In this document: positions 62,100 to 64,000 of the stretch, in pieces
Layout: each line of letters starts with the position of its first letter
Position numbering within the stretch: position 1 is the stretch's first letter
Assembly: GCF_000328475.2 (NCBI RefSeq)
Contig: NC_026479.1
Location: forward strand, 1,674,001-1,738,000
From: Mycosarcoma maydis
Lineage: Eukaryota > Basidiomycota > Ustilaginomycetes > Ustilaginales
Direction of reading: 5' to 3'
Length of the DNA: 64,000 nt
Position numbers and translations under genes: made by a program
The notes under the pieces: generated by a model
The model's database searches: none
Told to the model about the DNA's origin: nothing
Seen by the model: the letters and a program-made list of their open reading frames with translations, nothing else

Positions 62100-62360
62100 G
62101 CTGGCGAAAAGGAATAGAATGATGCTTACCAACTCACGACTAGGCAGTTAACGAAGGGGTTTTTGTGGCCATCGGCCGAGAGTGACTTGCGAGAGGAGGA
62201 CAAAGACGAAGCATCCGAGCTGGATCGAGATTGCTTGCCGCAGGCGGTCGGAGGCTGCAGTACGGTCCATGGTAGGTGGACAAGCACGAAGAGATGGGGC
62301 TTGCCGAGCACCGACTGCTTGAGGGCGGTGGTTTGGCTAGCCAAGTTGAAACCATTCATG
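62100..62360 (-). pseudogene. Possible exon or remnant of unidentified gene
   Basis: The minus-strand frame 62359-62126 contains LKQSVLGKPHLFVLVHLPW and SSSDASSLSSSRKSLSADGH, with gene-like composition in a repeat-rich area. It is followed by candidate donors GTGAGT and GTAAGC near 62110-62130. No family is recognised and the frame starts within a heptamer-like word, so it may be a chance ORF. Confidence 0.25.
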
Positions 62361-62774
62361 ATTGAGCTCGACGTAGTCTACGATGGGCAAGGAGGCTCCT
62401 TCCTCCCTCTCTACACGTCGCAGCAGCCTCGCGCTGGCTGTCTTTTGATAAGCAAGGTCTCGGCCAAGGTCGAGTTTCATGCGGACATCTATCCGCTGAC
62501 GATTCATGATTGACTTCGTCTATAAGCCTGCTCGTCTTGGCCTAGCCCTGATGCTGCATCCGGTAGAAGCTGGCCAACCCACTGTCGGGCTCGGTGCATA
62601 GTGTCGGTCTCGGTATGGAAGGACCACAACATCTCATTGGTTCCCCACGATCGACCTCCTTCGGATGCTTGAGATCCGCTGTGCTTTCAGTCATGAGTAC
62701 GTACAGCAAGCTGCTGGCTTTGCCATTAACTCCTTTGCAACAGTCATGAGTACATTCTCGAATTGCTAGGCTTC

Positions 62775-62947
62775 GAATACATGCATTCATTCGTGATTAT
62801 TGTTTTGCTCCAATACCAGGACTTGTGTCTTGTGTGTGATCTCTTATGCGACTGGCCGACGAAGCTATTGAGAGGATGGTCGTCCTCGGAGCCACCCTAG
62901 GAGCCGTCCGGGGGTGGTTGTCGGGGTGGCTACGAGAACGACTTTTT
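62775..62947. repeat. Foldback element copy 3, inverted relative to copy 1
   Basis: The core at 62878-62947 has arms GTCGTCCTCGGAGCCACCC and GGGGTGGCTACGAGAACGAC. The flank 62775-62877 is the reverse complement of the sequence right of copy 1 (to about 60931), including TGGTATTGGAGCAAAACAAT. Confidence 0.8.
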
Positions 62948-62969
62948 CCGGTTTTCAGATTGAGTCATG

Positions 62970-63275
62970 AGTTGGGACTATGTACTGGTCGAGGATGGTT
63001 TGGAATGTATTTGGACAATTTGTTTTGGACGAGGGAATAATTACAAGTGCCAGTCATGAGTGTTTCCTCTGCATTTGTGTACATGAGCTGACTGGATTCA
63101 CGATTATCCTACATGAGCTTTCTCCCTGTTCGTCGGCTTTTCATACAGCTGACTAACCGTGGCCACAACTCACTACTGGTCAGATGCGTGAGTCTCTTCT
63201 CTTCCAGGCTCCACCACTTTGCGCGAGTATGTGGCTAACCATGTCTTCCCACGTTCGTCCAGCTAACCGTGTGAA
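62970..63275 (-). repeat. Degenerate solo LTR of the copia family
   Basis: It shares long words with the LTRs at 53.7 and 59.6 kb: GAGTTGGGACT, GGTCGAGGATGGTTTGGAATG (LTR GGTCGAGAATGGTTTGGGATG), CATGAGCTGACTGGA, CCTACATGAGCTT and CGTGGCCACAACT. It has diverged by point changes and has a CACGATTATC insertion near 63099. Confidence 0.8.
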
Positions 63276-63450
63276 ACACGAATCGACAAAGGCCACTGAA
63301 TATGTTCTGCCAAGCAAATCACGAATGTGAGGCTGACATTCATGATTGAGGAGCAGGGGAGGGCATAAGTACATGATGAGCTACATACACTGCATACGCT
63401 GCATGAATGTGGTTGCAATAGGAAAGTTCTCAAAGAAACCATATGCATCA

Positions 63451-63672
63451 TCATTCACGATTGCTGTTGTTCTCAACAACCATGAACGTCGAGAGACTCG
63501 GCGGCATCCCAATCCTCGCAGTTGGATTGCTGACTTTTTTTGCGACAGACTCTTGCTCAGCATGCTCCAGGCTTATCATCCGATCTTTTGGTAGTTTAAT
63601 CCAAGCACTGGGACGCCCTCCCCGCTGAGCTTTCTTCGCCACCAGCGTGCTCCTCTCCACTTGAGTTTGCAA
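63451..63672 (-). pseudogene. Unidentified basic protein remnant
   Basis: The frame includes LVAKKAQRGGRPSAWIKLPK (an AT-hook-like RGGRP in a basic patch) and SVAKKVSNPTARIGMPPS. The composition is protein-like, but there is no recognised family and no clear start. It may belong to the same disrupted gene as the frame at the right edge. Confidence 0.3.
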
Positions 63673-63874
63673 TCATGAATACAAGTAATGCCGCCCGATA
63701 GGCTTCCTTTTCAGATTCTATTGCTTGAAAGTCTTCAATGATCAGCTTTGAGCATCAAAAGATCACGTGTTTTCTCGGCCTTGTAAAACTATGTGAAAGC
63801 AGCATCAAGAGTGTCCGGAGTACGATGAATCACGAATATCATCCATGCTTCTGAACGGAAGCTTCCGGCTGTCG

Positions 63875-64000
63875 TTAGGATGATCGACAATGCGAATTTC
63901 CTGTACCCACCAGTCGGTTCAAGATCTTTTCAAGAACGGGATATTTGGTTATTCTGGAAACCTCTAAGGCCTTCTTTGCTGCAGCCGAAGTTGGTTTCTT
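63875..64000 (-). pseudogene. Partial frame at right edge, unidentified
   Basis: The minus strand is open from the window edge to a TAA at 63877-63875 (41 codons), reading PTSAAAKKALEVSRITKYPV then LEKILNRLVGTGN. An overlapping second frame (WWVQEIRIVDHPNDSRKLPF) also looks coding, so a frameshift or intron near 63905-63930 is possible. No family is recognised. Confidence 0.3.

Overview
The window looks like nuclear DNA from a smut fungus (Ustilaginomycotina, close to Ustilago/Sporisorium/Pseudozyma). This is inferred from the compact gene order, long mostly intron-free reading frames rich in Ser, Ala and Asp, short introns of about 100-150 bases with GTAAGT/GTACGT donors and CAG acceptors, and the gene set. 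I ran no database search, so the species is not fixed.

Layout. 1-652: start of a multi-pass membrane protein on the minus strand, cut by the left edge. 2.5-2.9 kb: a spliced small secreted protein. 3.1-5.05 kb: tubulin-folding cofactor E. 6.1-7.7 kb: a secreted expansin-like protein. 7.7-14.7 kb: a 7 kb stretch with no convincing gene, holding simple repeats. 14.8-19.05 kb: a Rho guanine-nucleotide exchange factor. 19.8-24.2 kb: mitochondrial inner membrane peptidase IMP1, a cis-prenyltransferase, and an acidic adaptor-accessory-like protein. 26.2-33.6 kb: two large convergent genes, one with an unusual RNase H-like fold inside a disordered protein and one with a divergent citron-homology-like propeller. 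34.3-37.3 kb: N-terminal acetyltransferase ARD1/NAA10 (three exons) and SEC14 (two exons). 37.7-38.1 kb: a frameshifted small gene and a tRNA-Asn. 38.4-42.8 kb: a single-pass membrane protein and a spliced methyltransferase. 45.2-49.1 kb: a twin HMG-box protein and a six-exon PP2C phosphatase (PTC1 type).

From about 50.8 kb the window becomes repeat-rich. It holds a truncated, decayed Ty1/copia element on the plus strand (about 50.99-53.7 kb), then a full-length copia element on the minus strand with two LTRs, a primer-binding site matching the anticodon arm of initiator tRNA-Met, and a polypurine tract (53.68-60.20 kb). After it come LTR fragments, a family of foldback elements, and remnants of unidentified genes up to the right edge.

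The genes are mostly housekeeping: tubulin folding, Rho signalling, mitochondrial protein processing, dolichol synthesis, vesicle and lipid traffic, protein acetylation and dephosphorylation. They form no operon or single pathway. The two secreted proteins (2.5 and 6.1 kb) are the likeliest to act outside the cell.

The most striking non-coding signal is a heptamer, GTGAATC/GATTCAC. It is scattered through almost every intergenic gap and expanded into tandem arrays in places, but I did not notice it in the confident coding regions.
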